Of a stretch of 64,000 nt of DNA, positions 33,753-42,389 are shown in pieces (within the stretch, counting starts at the first letter, position 1; each line of letters begins with the position of its first letter). The stretch covers positions 97,944 to 161,943 of the forward strand of contig JANWXM010000004.1 of the NCBI GenBank assembly GCA_025055285.1, given 5' to 3'. The position numbers and the translations under genes were made by a program. This DNA is from Saprospiraceae bacterium. Its GTDB lineage: Bacteria > Bacteroidota > Bacteroidia > Chitinophagales > Saprospiraceae. Below the pieces are notes generated by a model, which was not told where the DNA came from, did not search any database, and saw nothing but the letters and a program-made list of their open reading frames with translations.

Positions 33753-33782
33753 CCATTGTGTCGGCCAGTATGGATATATGCT

Positions 33783-34991
33783 TCACCAGGCGTGAATTCG
33801 ATGCGGGTAGCGCGTAAGGTACAAACCTCGAATGTGTTGACTCAAACATTCGCGCAGTTTATCTATACCCTCTCGAGTTCGCGCAGAAATAAAGACGCCT
33901 TCTCCGTAAGTGCTCTGGAGGCGCGTAAACAACTCCGTCTCTAACTCGCGACGTGTTTGAACGTCCAACAGGTCATCGAAGTATCGCTCGCGATAGAGGT
34001 CTATTTTGTTGTAGGCCATGATTATGGTTTTATCAGCGGCGCCTATTTCAGTGAGGGTTCGCTGCACCACGCGAATATGGTCTTCAAACTGAGGATGTGC
34101 GATATCTACCACGTGAAGTAAGATATCGCTTTCGCGCACTTCATCCAGGGTGCTTTTGAAACTCTCTACTAAGTGATGAGGCAATTTTCGAATGAATCCT
34201 ACTGTATCGGAGAGCAGGAAGGGCATTTTCTCGAAAACCACCTTTCGCACTGTCGTATCCAGGGTTGCAAAGAGGCGGTCTTCGGCCAATACATTAGATT
34301 TACTCAGCAGGTTCATCAAGGTGCTTTTTCCAGCATTGGTGTAACCCACTAAGGCTACTCGCACCCACTCCCCTCGCGTTTTGCGTTGGGTTTGAGCCTG
34401 GCGGTCAACTTCGCGAAGTTTTTGCTCGAGCGTCTTGATGCGCTCTTGCACGAGGCGACGGTCTGTCTCTATTTGTGTTTCGCCAGGACCGCGCATGCCA
34501 ATTCCTCCGCGCTGGCGCTCTAAGTGGGTCCAAAGACCGCGCAACCGAGGTAGGAGATATTTCATCTGAGCTAGCTCAACCTGAGCCTTAGCTTGAGCTG
34601 TTTTGGCCCGGCGAGCAAAAATGTCTAAAATAAGCGAAGAGCGGTCTATAATCTTAACTTTGAGTGCTGCTTCTAAGTTGTTGATTTGCTTTGCAGTAAG
34701 GTCATCATCAAAAATGACCATGTTGACCTCGGGGTGTTGCTCCAAATATGCACGAATCTCTTCCACCTTTCCCTTTCCCACAAAAGTGCGAGGGTCTGGA
34801 TGCTCTAAGCGCTGGACAAACCGCTTCACCGTTCGGGCTCCTGCTGTAGAAGCCAACAGCTCCAGCTCTTCGAGATGCTCCTGAAGGCGGGTTTCATTGA
34901 CGTGAGGAGTGATTAGACCCACCAAGACAGCGTGTTCTTTTTCAGCTTCCCAATGGTTTATTTCCTCCCCCAGCGTCCAAGTTTTTGTCAT
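33783..34991 (-). CDS. hflX: GTPase HflX
   Basis: HflX is a ribosome-associated GTPase that splits stalled 70S ribosomes under stress. I use the ATG at 34991, which follows GGAAGGAGAC and sits just inside the TAnnTTTG promoter; an upstream in-frame start would lie in the promoter itself. The N-terminal HflX domain contains VGKGKVEEI and DDDLTAKQINNLE. A coiled stretch with LPRLRGLWTHLERQRGGIG and GPGETQIETDRR follows, then the G domain with the Walker A GYTNAGKSTLMNLL, DTVGFIRKLPHHLVESFKSTL and NKIDL. The length of about 402 is usual. It is divergent from rpoN and convergent with DUF4290. Confidence 0.94.
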   Translation of the reverse strand: MTKTWTLGEEINHWEAEKEHAVLVGLITPHVNETRLQEHLEELELLASTAGARTVKRFVQRLEHPDPRTFVGKGKVEEIRAYLEQHPEVNMVIFDDDLTAKQINNLEAALKVKIIDRSSLILDIFARRAKTAQAKAQVELAQMKYLLPRLRGLWTHLERQRGGIGMRGPGETQIETDRRLVQERIKTLEQKLREVDRQAQTQRKTRGEWVRVALVGYTNAGKSTLMNLLSKSNVLAEDRLFATLDTTVRKVVFEKMPFLLSDTVGFIRKLPHHLVESFKSTLDEVRESDILLHVVDIAHPQFEDHIRVVQRTLTEIGAADKTIIMAYNKIDLYRERYFDDLLDVQTRRELETELFTRLQSTYGEGVFISARTREGIDKLRECLSQHIRGLYLTRYPHRIHAW

Positions 34992-35011
34992 GTCTCCTTC
35001 CGTTTTTGAAC

Positions 35012-35019
35012 CAAAGTTA
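35012..35019 (-). promoter_or_regulatory. TAnnTTTG promoter element for hflX
   Basis: The minus strand reads TAACTTTG, an exact match 20 nt before the ATG at 34991. Confidence 0.55.
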
Positions 35020-35169
35020 GAGGAATGTTTTTCGCTCACCTAAATCTCAGATGAAGTAATTTTCTTGCAAGGAGGGTCAACCTTCCAACAAACAGAAAAT
35101 TTTAATCCTGGGTTTAAAATACTTCAAGCGGTTGCACTCAATTCAAGGGCGCTGCGTTAATTTTGGCCC

Positions 35170-35177
35170 TACTTTTG
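35170..35177 (+). promoter_or_regulatory. TAnnTTTG promoter element for rpoN
   Basis: TACTTTTG is an exact match about 98 nt before the chosen ATG at 35276. It implies that the in-frame extension upstream of that ATG is 5' leader. Confidence 0.45.
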
Positions 35178-35275
35178 TGGGGCGCCGCGTTTTTCCGCGC
35201 GAAGTCGCGGGTATTGATGTCTCAGGTAGGCCTGCCGTCTACTCAAATTTTTTAATCACTTACAATCAAACTCTT

Positions 35276-36880
35276 ATGCCTGTCGCGACTAAGCAGACCC
35301 TGACGCAGACGCAGCAAATGAAGCTGTCTCCTCAACAGATACAGCTCATGAAGCTGCTCCAAATCCCAACGAGCGAGCTCGATCAACGCATTCAAGAAGA
35401 GCTTGAAGCAAATCCGGCACTTGAGAAAGAAGACGATGACTTAGATATGGATAAGCCTTTGGAGGAAGGCAGTTTCGACAGTGAGGATAATTTGAGCAAA
35501 GCGGAAGCTATTGATGCAGACGAACTCGACGAGCTAGAGCGCGAAAGTAGTGAGGAGTATGCGGAGGAGGAGGTAGAGCCTCTGGTTAGCGAAGACTTAG
35601 GCATAGACGAAGAGTTCATGCGCGACTTTATTGAAGAAGATCCGAGCACGTATGGGTTTCGCGGTGAGGAGCACGGCCAATCGGAGGAGGAGAAGATCGT
35701 GCCCATTAAATTTGAAAAAACTTTTCACGAATACCTTGAAGAGCAGTTAGGGCTTCAGCATTTAGAGAGCGAACGCGAGCGCGCAATGGCGCTGCAAATT
35801 ATTGGTTCCCTGGATGAAGACGGCTATCTACGTCGTGATTTGGAAGCCATTGCCAACGACCTGCTCTTCAGTCAACATATTCGCACTACTCCGGAGGAAT
35901 TAGAACGAATTCTACACATTATTCAGCAATTTGACCCACCGGGAGTCGGTGCTCGCGATTTGCGCGAATGCCTTCTCATTCAGCTGAAGCACAAGTTGCA
36001 AAACGAGCATGCTGAATTGTCGCCCTCAGAAAAAAACGCTATTCAGCTGGCTATAAAAATTCTCGAAACACATTTCGAGGAGTTTTCCAAAAAACACTAC
36101 GCGAAGCTAGCGCGTTACTTAGGCACTGACGAAGAGGGGCTAAAGCCGGTTATTCAAGAAATCCTCAAACTCAACCCCAAGCCTGCTAGCGGTTTCGTAT
36201 CGCGCAGCGAAGTAATTCACAATTACCTCGTGCCCGATTTCATCGTGACTAACCGCGATGGCGAGTTGGAGTTGACGCTTAACGCCCGCAACGCGCCTGA
36301 ACTGCGAATAAATGAGCATTATCGAGAAATGCTCCAGGCCTTTTATCATAGCAAAAACGGTCGGCGTCCTACAGCACGAGAAAGGGAGGCAATCCTCTTT
36401 ATTAAGCAAAAGATTGATAGCGCTCGCTGGTTTATTGACGCCATAAAGCAGCGTCAGCAAACCATGATGCTCACAATGAGCGCAATCCTTCGGCACCAGC
36501 GCGATTATTTTTTAACAGGCGATGAGAAGAAGATTCGCCCCATGATTCTTAAAGACATCGCAGATGCTACAGGGCTAGACATCTCAACGGTATCTCGTGT
36601 GGCCAATTCGAAATACGTACAGACGGAATTTGGCACGAAGCGACTTAAAGACTTCTTTTCCGAAAGCTTGCAGACCCAGGAAGGAGATGAGGTTTCGACG
36701 CTGGAAGTAAAGAAAATCTTAGCTGAGTTAATCGCTGAAGAGAACAAACAACGTCCGCTATCGGACGAGAAACTCAAGGAAATTTTACAGAAGAAAGGCT
36801 ACAACATTGCTCGCCGAACGGTAGCCAAATATCGCGAACAACTGGGCATCCCCGTAGCGCGTTTGCGCAAAGAACTCTGA
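35276..36880 (+). CDS. rpoN: RNA polymerase sigma-54 factor
   Basis: Sigma-54 directs polymerase to -24/-12 promoters and needs an ATP-driven activator. The ATG at 35276 gives the standard start, with a Gln-rich region I (TQTQQMKLSPQQIQLMKLLQ) that contacts the activator. An unusually acidic region II follows (about residues 45-130). The core-binding and DNA-binding parts come next, with a helix-turn-helix around STVSRVANSKY. The RpoN box ARRTVAKYRE lies near the C-terminus. The length of about 534 is large because of the acidic region. An activator with the GAFTGA motif is encoded at 55137. dapD follows two bases after the stop. Confidence 0.96.
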   Translation: MPVATKQTLTQTQQMKLSPQQIQLMKLLQIPTSELDQRIQEELEANPALEKEDDDLDMDKPLEEGSFDSEDNLSKAEAIDADELDELERESSEEYAEEEVEPLVSEDLGIDEEFMRDFIEEDPSTYGFRGEEHGQSEEEKIVPIKFEKTFHEYLEEQLGLQHLESERERAMALQIIGSLDEDGYLRRDLEAIANDLLFSQHIRTTPEELERILHIIQQFDPPGVGARDLRECLLIQLKHKLQNEHAELSPSEKNAIQLAIKILETHFEEFSKKHYAKLARYLGTDEEGLKPVIQEILKLNPKPASGFVSRSEVIHNYLVPDFIVTNRDGELELTLNARNAPELRINEHYREMLQAFYHSKNGRRPTAREREAILFIKQKIDSARWFIDAIKQRQQTMMLTMSAILRHQRDYFLTGDEKKIRPMILKDIADATGLDISTVSRVANSKYVQTEFGTKRLKDFFSESLQTQEGDEVSTLEVKKILAELIAEENKQRPLSDEKLKEILQKKGYNIARRTVAKYREQLGIPVARLRKEL

Positions 36881-36882
36881 CA

Positions 36883-37707
36883 ATGAGCGACCAATTTCAA
36901 GCGATAATCGAAAGAGCGTGGGAAGATCGTTCTCAGTTAAAAGAGACAGAGACGAAACAGGCTGTTCGCCAAGTAATTGCCCTCTTGGATGAGGGAGCTT
37001 TGCGGGTAGCCGAACCAGTAGGTGAAAACGGAGAATGGATAACGCGTGAGTGGGTGAAAAAAGCCATCCTCCTGTATTTTCTCATTCAAGACATGCAGAC
37101 AATCGAGGTAGGGCCTTTTGAGTATCACGATAAAATTCCGCTCAAAAGAGGCTTCGCCCAGAAAGGTGTGCGCGTAGTTCCGCAGGCTTTAGTGCGATAT
37201 GGTGCCTTCGTTGAGCGTGGTGCCATTTTAATGCCCTCTTACGTGAACATAGGTGCTTGGGTTGGAGCGGGCACAATGGTAGACACCTGGGCTACGGTCG
37301 GCTCTTGTGCGCAGATAGGGCGCAATGTTCATCTGGCTGGAGGCGTAGGAATTGGTGGTGTTTTAGAGCCTCCTCAGGCGCGCCCTACGATCATCGAGGA
37401 CGATTGCTTCATCGGCTCGCGCAGCATCGTTGTGGAAGGTGTTCATGTAGAGCGCGAAGCAGTGTTGGGAGCCAATGTCGTGCTTACGCAGAGCACACAT
37501 ATCATAGATGTTACTGGCCCTGAACCAGTTCTGTATAAAGGTCGAGTGCCAGCGCGCGCTGTAGTAGTTCCAGGCACTTACACGCGCCAGTTTCCAGCGG
37601 GGACCTATCAAGTAGCATGCGCTCTCATCATAGGAAAGCGCAAAGAGAGCACAGACAAGAAAGTTTCTCTTAACGACGCTCTTCGCGATTATCAAATTGC
37701 AAGTTGA
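36883..37707 (+). CDS. dapD: Tetrahydrodipicolinate N-succinyltransferase
   Basis: DapD succinylates tetrahydrodipicolinate in the diaminopimelate and lysine pathway, which also feeds peptidoglycan. The 274-residue length fits. An N-terminal helical domain leads into a left-handed beta-helix of hexapeptide repeats: RGAILMPSYVNIGAWVGAGT, VGSCAQIGRNVHLAGGVGIG, then IEDDCFIGSRSIVVEG. The conserved GGVLEPPQA and AVVVPGTYTRQFPAGTYQ blocks bind substrate and CoA. It starts two bases after the rpoN stop, so the two are probably co-transcribed; this link between a sigma factor and lysine synthesis has no obvious functional meaning. Confidence 0.96.
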   Translation: MSDQFQAIIERAWEDRSQLKETETKQAVRQVIALLDEGALRVAEPVGENGEWITREWVKKAILLYFLIQDMQTIEVGPFEYHDKIPLKRGFAQKGVRVVPQALVRYGAFVERGAILMPSYVNIGAWVGAGTMVDTWATVGSCAQIGRNVHLAGGVGIGGVLEPPQARPTIIEDDCFIGSRSIVVEGVHVEREAVLGANVVLTQSTHIIDVTGPEPVLYKGRVPARAVVVPGTYTRQFPAGTYQVACALIIGKRKESTDKKVSLNDALRDYQIAS

Positions 37708-37717
37708 ACCTCTGACC

Positions 37718-38455
37718 ATGCGAACCGTCGAGATACCTACCTTTCAACATGTTGTCGTTCACTATGAAATAGCTGAGCCGTTTTCGCGCATTCTAGCCGC
37801 GTTCCTCGACCTTCTGGGCGCGATGTTCCTCTATGTGATTTTACTTCTGCTTTTTTCCCACTTGTTTGCATTGACATTCCTTCCAGGGTCCTATTTACTT
37901 TTTCCTAGTTGGCTGCTGACGTACGTATCGTATTGCATTCTGTCCGACGTCTGGAATGCTGGGCAGACGCCGGGCAAGTGGTTGGTAGGTATTCGGGTGA
38001 TTCGCTTGGATGGGCGCCCTATCCGGTGGAGCGATGCTTTCGTTCGCGCAATGCTCTTGCTGCTAGAAGGACTTTTTTCAGCAGGGTTAGTGGGTATTTC
38101 GCTCTTAATTGGAAATGCCCTCAGCCAGCGTTTAGGCGACATAGCGGCGCATACCGCCGTGGTGAAGGAGCGAAATCAGCGCACTGTGTACTTGAGCACC
38201 CTCCTTAACATCGCTACGACAGCCAACTATCCTATTAAGTATCCTCAAGTGCAACAGTTGCACGAAAAAGACGTGTTGCTGATAAAATTCACTTTAGGGC
38301 AAGTTAGAAAATATCCAAATTCAGCGCATCGATTGGCGGCAGCTCGCTTGGCTAAACGAATAGCTGATCTTCTTCACATCTCATTACCTCAGGAAAGCGA
38401 TCCTGAGGAATTTTTGGAGGCTATTCTGCGGGAATACGTGGTATTGACGCGCTAA
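37718..38455 (+). CDS. RDD family membrane protein
   Basis: A multi-pass membrane protein of the RDD family. The ATG at 37718 gives MRTVEIPTFQHVVVHYEIAEP, followed by the RDD-type helix LAAFLDLLGAMFLYVILLLLF (Arg is replaced; Asp is kept). The next block, GQTPGKWLVGIRVIRLDGRP, is the family's central motif. A third segment follows (LVGISLLIGNALSQRLGDIAAHTAVV). The last ~80 residues are soluble. The upstream TTG at 37697 overlaps dapD and is less likely as a start. It lies 10 bases after dapD. The function of the family is unclear. Confidence 0.85.
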   Translation: MRTVEIPTFQHVVVHYEIAEPFSRILAAFLDLLGAMFLYVILLLLFSHLFALTFLPGSYLLFPSWLLTYVSYCILSDVWNAGQTPGKWLVGIRVIRLDGRPIRWSDAFVRAMLLLLEGLFSAGLVGISLLIGNALSQRLGDIAAHTAVVKERNQRTVYLSTLLNIATTANYPIKYPQVQQLHEKDVLLIKFTLGQVRKYPNSAHRLAAARLAKRIADLLHISLPQESDPEEFLEAILREYVVLTR

Positions 38456-38490
38456 CTCGTTAGCGGTACGGCTAACCTTTAGCATAGCGC
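38449..38490. repeat. Nested palindromes between the RDD and tiny membrane protein genes
   Basis: Several inverted repeats overlap around the RDD stop codon: GTTAGC (38459-38464) with GCTAAC (38471-38476), GCGCTA (38449-38454) with TAGCGC (38485-38490), and CGCTAAC next to GTTAGCG. A cruciform or RNA stem is possible. There is no T run. Confidence 0.45.
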
Positions 38491-38505
38491 AGCTGTTTAT
38501 GGACC

Positions 38506-38718
38506 ATGCTGTTTAAATTGGTATTTACCTTTTTAGTTGTTTTCTGGATATGGTTAGCATGGAGACGCCGTTTTAGGGTTTCCAGGCAACAACAATTTCA
38601 AGCCTCAAATCCGCTATTACCTGCTGAGCCTAAACCGACGTTGAACATTCAATTACAACCTCGAAGTGAACTCGAGAGCTGGGATGAATATGTTGATTAC
38701 GAGGAAATTAAGGAGTAG
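38506..38718 (+). CDS. Tiny membrane protein, DUF4834-like
   Basis: A 70-residue protein with one N-terminal membrane helix (LFKLVFTFLVVFWIWLAW), a basic stretch (RRRFRVSRQQQ) and a soluble tail ending DEYVDYEEIKE. The acidic DYVDYEE-type ending is what I associate with the small Bacteroidota family DUF4834, so I lean to that, but a 70-residue match by eye is weak. Its last 11 bases overlap the convergent uvrC stop. The function is unknown. Confidence 0.6.
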   Translation: MLFKLVFTFLVVFWIWLAWRRRFRVSRQQQFQASNPLLPAEPKPTLNIQLQPRSELESWDEYVDYEEIKE

Positions 38719-40540
38719 ACTCTTCTTTTTGTTCTGCCGAGACAGAAGCAAAATATTGCATCAAACGCGCAGCCATTGCTTTGCCGACCACTTGGGCTAT
38801 TTCCTCCATCGAAGCTTGGCGAAGCCGTGCTACGGAACCAAAATGGCGCAAGATTTTTTCTGCTGACTTTGGTCCGATTCCAGGTATTTCGATGAGTTCC
38901 GTGTGCAGGAAGGCTCTGCTGCGCTTGTCGCGGTGAAAAGATAGGGCAAATCGATGCGCCTCATCGCGAGCACGTTGAATTAGACGAAGTGACTCTGACC
39001 TTTTATTTAAATGAAGCGGGACTGGGTCGTCTGGCAGGTAAATTTCCTCTAAACGTTTGGCAATTCCAATGACAGTCATTTTGCCCTCTAGCCCTAATGC
39101 GCGCAAACTTTTCATGGCAGCAGCGAGTTGGCCCTTACCTCCGTCGATAATGACGAGCTGGGGCAGCGATTGCCCTTCTGCGAGCAGGCGTTTGTAGCGT
39201 CGGTAAACGACTTCTTCCATAGAGGCAAAGTCGTTGGGTCCTTCTACAGTTTTTACGTGGTAGTGGCGGTATTCGCGCCGAGCGGGTTTGGCATTTTTAA
39301 AGACAACGCAACTCGAAACCGGATTACTGCCCTGCAAATTAGAGTTGTCGAAGCATTCAATGTGCCTGGGCAGGTCTTTCATGTGTAAGTCGTTTTTCAG
39401 GACGGTCAGGATGCGTTCTACCTGAGTTTGTTGCTGCGCTCGATTCAGGGCAATTTGATGTTGTTGCAGTTGATGCTGTCGCGCATTCCACTCAGACAAG
39501 TCGAGTAACTTTTTCTTATCGCCGATTTTCGGCACGGTCACCTTAACGCCCTGCGGCGCCGCTACAGGGAAGGGTACGATAATTTCAGGAGCCTGGCTGT
39601 TCATTTTCAGCCGAAGAATGTCTATAGCATACGAAAGCAATGTGCTTGGGTCTTCGTCTAGGTTCTTTTTTAGGGTTAATGTATACGTATTGATGATGGC
39701 TCCATTCACTACGCGGAGACAGTGAACATATGCCTCTTGCTCATCTGCAACGAGGGCAAAAACGTCCACATCCTGGATATTGGGATTTACAACCGTGCTC
39801 TTGCTTTGATAGTCTTCAAATAAGGCAATTTTTTCTTTTATTTCCTGAGCCCGTTCGAACTGCAGATTCTCAGCGTAGCGGAGCATTTCTTCCTTCAAAT
39901 GAGCCTTTACGGGAGCAAAGTTGCCTCGCAGGATGTTCTTGATTTGTTCAATTTTGCGTCGGTAGGCCTCTTCGCTTTCTAGCCCGACACAGGGAGCGGC
40001 GCAGTTGCGAATGTGATACTCTAAGCAGGGTTTGAATTTACCGCGAGCGATATTCTGTTCGGAAAGGTTCAGCGCGCAAGTGCGCAGTTGAAACAAGCGG
40101 CGGATAAGGTCTGTGATCTGATCGACGCGCGATTTGTGGAGGTAAGGGCCGAAGTACATAGAGCCGTCGCGCACGACGCGTCGCGTGACGAATACGCGAG
40201 GAAAGCGCTCCGATTTAATACAGATGTAAACCAGCGGCGATTTTTCGTCTTTGAGCATGACGTTGTAGCGCGGCTGGTGCTTTTTAATAAGTGTATTTTC
40301 GAGGAGCAACGCATCAGTCTCCGTTTCTACTACAGTAAATTCGATTCGATGAGCATGACGCACCAGCGCCTTTGTCTTGGCAGATTGATATTTTTTATCG
40401 CCAAAATACGAGGCTAGGCGATTGCGCAGATTTTTGGCTTTTCCGACGTACAGGATGGTGCCTTGCTCATCTAGAAACCGATACACTCCTGCTACAGGCG
40501 GCACAGAAGGAAAGAACGCCTTAAATTGCTCTGTAGTCAT
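38708..40540 (-). CDS. uvrC: Excinuclease ABC subunit C
   Basis: UvrC makes both incisions in nucleotide excision repair. The N-terminal GIY-YIG nuclease is clear: PPVAGVYRFLDEQGTILYVG and KKHQPRYNVMLKDEKSPLVYI. The UVR domain (about residues 200-235) binds UvrB. The RNase H-like C-terminal nuclease has IECFDNSNLQGSNPVSSCVVF and LVIIDGGKGQLAAA. The helix-hairpin-helix pair at the end includes IPGIGPKSAEKILRHFGS. At 610 residues the length is normal. A small hairpin lies between it and the downstream arginyltransferase-like gene. Confidence 0.96.
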   Translation of the reverse strand: MTTEQFKAFFPSVPPVAGVYRFLDEQGTILYVGKAKNLRNRLASYFGDKKYQSAKTKALVRHAHRIEFTVVETETDALLLENTLIKKHQPRYNVMLKDEKSPLVYICIKSERFPRVFVTRRVVRDGSMYFGPYLHKSRVDQITDLIRRLFQLRTCALNLSEQNIARGKFKPCLEYHIRNCAAPCVGLESEEAYRRKIEQIKNILRGNFAPVKAHLKEEMLRYAENLQFERAQEIKEKIALFEDYQSKSTVVNPNIQDVDVFALVADEQEAYVHCLRVVNGAIINTYTLTLKKNLDEDPSTLLSYAIDILRLKMNSQAPEIIVPFPVAAPQGVKVTVPKIGDKKKLLDLSEWNARQHQLQQHQIALNRAQQQTQVERILTVLKNDLHMKDLPRHIECFDNSNLQGSNPVSSCVVFKNAKPARREYRHYHVKTVEGPNDFASMEEVVYRRYKRLLAEGQSLPQLVIIDGGKGQLAAAMKSLRALGLEGKMTVIGIAKRLEEIYLPDDPVPLHLNKRSESLRLIQRARDEAHRFALSFHRDKRSRAFLHTELIEIPGIGPKSAEKILRHFGSVARLRQASMEEIAQVVGKAMAARLMQYFASVSAEQKEESTP

Positions 40541-40575
40541 GGTTTGTTCGGCTTTTCCTCTACTGACTAAAATTG

Positions 40576-40594
40576 CCTGCCTTTTTTAAGCAGG
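40576..40594 (-). terminator. Small hairpin between the arginyltransferase-like gene and uvrC
   Basis: CCTGC and GCAGG form a 5-bp stem with a 9-base loop containing TTTTTT, 4 bases beyond the arginyltransferase-like stop. It is weak as a terminator. Confidence 0.3.
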
Positions 40595-40598
40595 TTTA

Positions 40599-41309
40599 TT
40601 AAGATAACGAATCTCCTCTAAGGCGGGTTGAAACCCGCGGCTGAGGCACCCATGCTCCCGTTTTCCAAATCATGCGCTCTAGGTTATGAAAATTCAGTTT
40701 GTAGTCGAACTGAGAGGGCACGTCATAGCAGTAACCGTGGTAATAAAACTTCTTTCCCAAGCGGCGTGCAATGTCCATCTCTAACAACATCGTATAATAG
40801 CCTAGGCGGTAATGCCCGAAATCTGGGTCGAAGAAGCAGTAAGTTGCAGAAACGGCTTTTTGGCCTAAGTGCATATAGCTGCAGGCAATTAGGCATTCAT
40901 TCTCGTAAACACACATCTCTAGCCCAGGCACGGGAATAGTAGGGTCTGGGTGTAGGAAGCTGCGCAAACTTTCAGGCGGCGAAGCTCGAAGGCGTCGAGT
41001 ATGTTTCAGAAACAGGGCTTCCTTTTCTGCTGTCAAGTGAATAGGGCCAGTGAGCACCTTTAAGTGAGCATTTTTGCGCAGAAGCTTTCGCTGACTGCGC
41101 GATAGGAGCGGAGGGTGATCCAATCGGATGCGAAGAGGTATGGTTCCACACAGCTCCTCTCCGTTAATTGCATAATTGTGTCGGACAACGGAATAACCTA
41201 ACAACCGCCAGCCTTGCTCTAATAAACGGTCAAAATAGGCTTGCGGCATCGGATAAAGGTCTATCCGGTCTTCGATAAAATCTTCTACGAGAGCCCGATG
41301 GATACGCAT
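40599..41309 (-). CDS. Arginyltransferase-like protein (ATE/Bpt family, GNAT fold)
   Basis: This resembles bacterial leucyl/arginyl-tRNA-protein transferases (Bpt/ATE), which add an amino acid to protein N-termini as a degradation signal. The C-terminal acyltransferase part is the clearest: FFDPDFGHYRLGYYTMLLEMDIARRLGKKFYYHGYCY, and SRSQRKLLRKNAHLKV earlier. The N-terminal region of typical family members has CxYLP and a CxxC pair, and these are missing here; only one Cys (LCGTIPLRI) remains. So metal or Fe-S binding by that region looks lost, and the donor and target are uncertain. It lies downstream of the STAS gene and upstream of uvrC on the same strand. Confidence 0.7.
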   Translation of the reverse strand: MRIHRALVEDFIEDRIDLYPMPQAYFDRLLEQGWRLLGYSVVRHNYAINGEELCGTIPLRIRLDHPPLLSRSQRKLLRKNAHLKVLTGPIHLTAEKEALFLKHTRRLRASPPESLRSFLHPDPTIPVPGLEMCVYENECLIACSYMHLGQKAVSATYCFFDPDFGHYRLGYYTMLLEMDIARRLGKKFYYHGYCYDVPSQFDYKLNFHNLERMIWKTGAWVPQPRVSTRLRGDSLS

Positions 41310-41365
41310 AGATCTTCACTCACATGCAAAAAGGGCACTCCTTTAAATCATTTTAAGTCTGCCTT

Positions 41366-41400
41366 TTCTAGCGAGCTTCTCTGGGATGCCTCCGCTAGAA
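41366..41400 (-). terminator. Hairpin after the STAS gene
   Basis: TTCTAGCG (41366-41373) and CGCTAGAA (41393-41400) form an 8-bp perfect stem just past the STAS stop at 41408. No T run follows on the minus strand, so termination may need Rho or the hairpin may be an mRNA end. Confidence 0.4.
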
Positions 41401-41407
41401 GAGCTGT

Positions 41408-41779
41408 TCATTCTGCCTTTAACTCGCGCTCTACTTCTTCCATGAGTACATAATCAATTGCCTCACTTACAGTTGGTATGAGCACCAACACTGAATCTAA
41501 GCGCGAGATCTCGATCAATTTCGACACTGCGGGGTGCAGAGGGCCTGCGATTACAAAAACGCCCGCCTCTTTCCACAACCGATTGCCCGTAAGGATAGCG
41601 CTCAATCCACTAGAATCTACAAACGAAACTTGAGAGAGGTCTAAAATCAAGTTTCGCGTGCCCTCTTGCCGCAAGAAAATAAGCTCACTCTTTAATTTAG
41701 GAGCAATGAGGGAGTCTAGTTTCGGCTCGTCGAGCGTCAGCACAGTGTAGTGCTCCTGCTTATCCACCTTGTATTTCAT
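41408..41779 (-). CDS. STAS-domain anti-sigma factor antagonist-like protein
   Basis: A 123-residue single STAS domain of the SpoIIAA type. These proteins bind anti-sigma kinases and are switched by Ser phosphorylation. The phosphorylated-serine motif appears as FVDSSGLSAIL (Ser56-Ser57). The N-terminal part reads YTVLTLDEPKLDSLIAPKLK. There is no kinase or phosphatase partner next to it, so it may act in a distant or different pathway such as envelope or sulfate-transport control. It has its own promoter element at 41849-41856. The last helix carries the acidic tail EEVERELKAE. Confidence 0.88.
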   Translation of the reverse strand: MKYKVDKQEHYTVLTLDEPKLDSLIAPKLKSELIFLRQEGTRNLILDLSQVSFVDSSGLSAILTGNRLWKEAGVFVIAGPLHPAVSKLIEISRLDSVLVLIPTVSEAIDYVLMEEVERELKAE

Positions 41780-41848
41780 CTTAGACTGATTTTCAGTTTT
41801 TAATGAAAATGAAATGATGCTCTATCTTCTTCTCACATAAGGTAAAGG

Positions 41849-41856
41849 CAAAAATA
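41849..41856 (-). promoter_or_regulatory. TAnnTTTG promoter element for the STAS gene
   Basis: The minus strand reads TATTTTTG, an exact match about 69 nt before the ATG at 41779. Confidence 0.45.
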
Positions 41857-42347
41857 GGCATGCTATACTTTTTGTCGGCGCTTCAGTCGTGCTTTTTTAT
41901 CGAAGTGAGTAGTTGTCCAGTTCTCCAACAAGGCGTCCTAAAGATACAACTCAAACAATTACAAGTATTTATCGATGAATTGTGAAGGTATTATGAACGG
42001 ACTTTGCGCATGCGACGCGGAACACTGTTTGCCAGAAGTTGCTGTTTACTCTATTTCGTTGAGCACATCTAGCGTGTTATGGCCACTAGGTTTGTTGAAC
42101 AGAATAAGCAAAATGCCTATCCCGCTTTGAAGACCATTTCAATGGAATCTTCTACATCGTAATTTGGATGTTGAGCTTACGGGTCGCTCAAAGAGGGAAG
42201 TTGCTGGGCGAGAAATTATTCTGTCCTTTAGGTCATGCATTAACAAATCCAAGGATTGAACATTCCTTACGAGAAGCAGGAATCATCAAGTAAGAGGCGA
42301 GAAAATATTAGATTTAAAAAATAGCCCTCTTGGCGCGCTACTGAGCC

Positions 42348-42355
42348 TATCTTTG
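42348..42355 (+). promoter_or_regulatory. TAnnTTTG promoter element for the serA-like gene
   Basis: TATCTTTG is an exact match 34 nt before the ATG at 42390. Confidence 0.55.
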
Positions 42356-42389
42356 CCGCCGTTTTTAGAAGAAAACAAAATGAGACATC

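Larger units (their letters stand above)
41780..42389. other. 610-base gene-poor region between STAS and serA-like genes
   Basis: The longest intergenic stretch here. It holds the STAS promoter element near its left end and the serA-like element at its right end. In between are only short frames (for example 27 codons from an ATG near 42080, and a 61-codon frame ending near 42290) that I cannot match to any family. No repeat, tRNA-like fold or strong hairpin was seen. It could be a decayed gene or an uncharacterised RNA. Confidence 0.5.
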
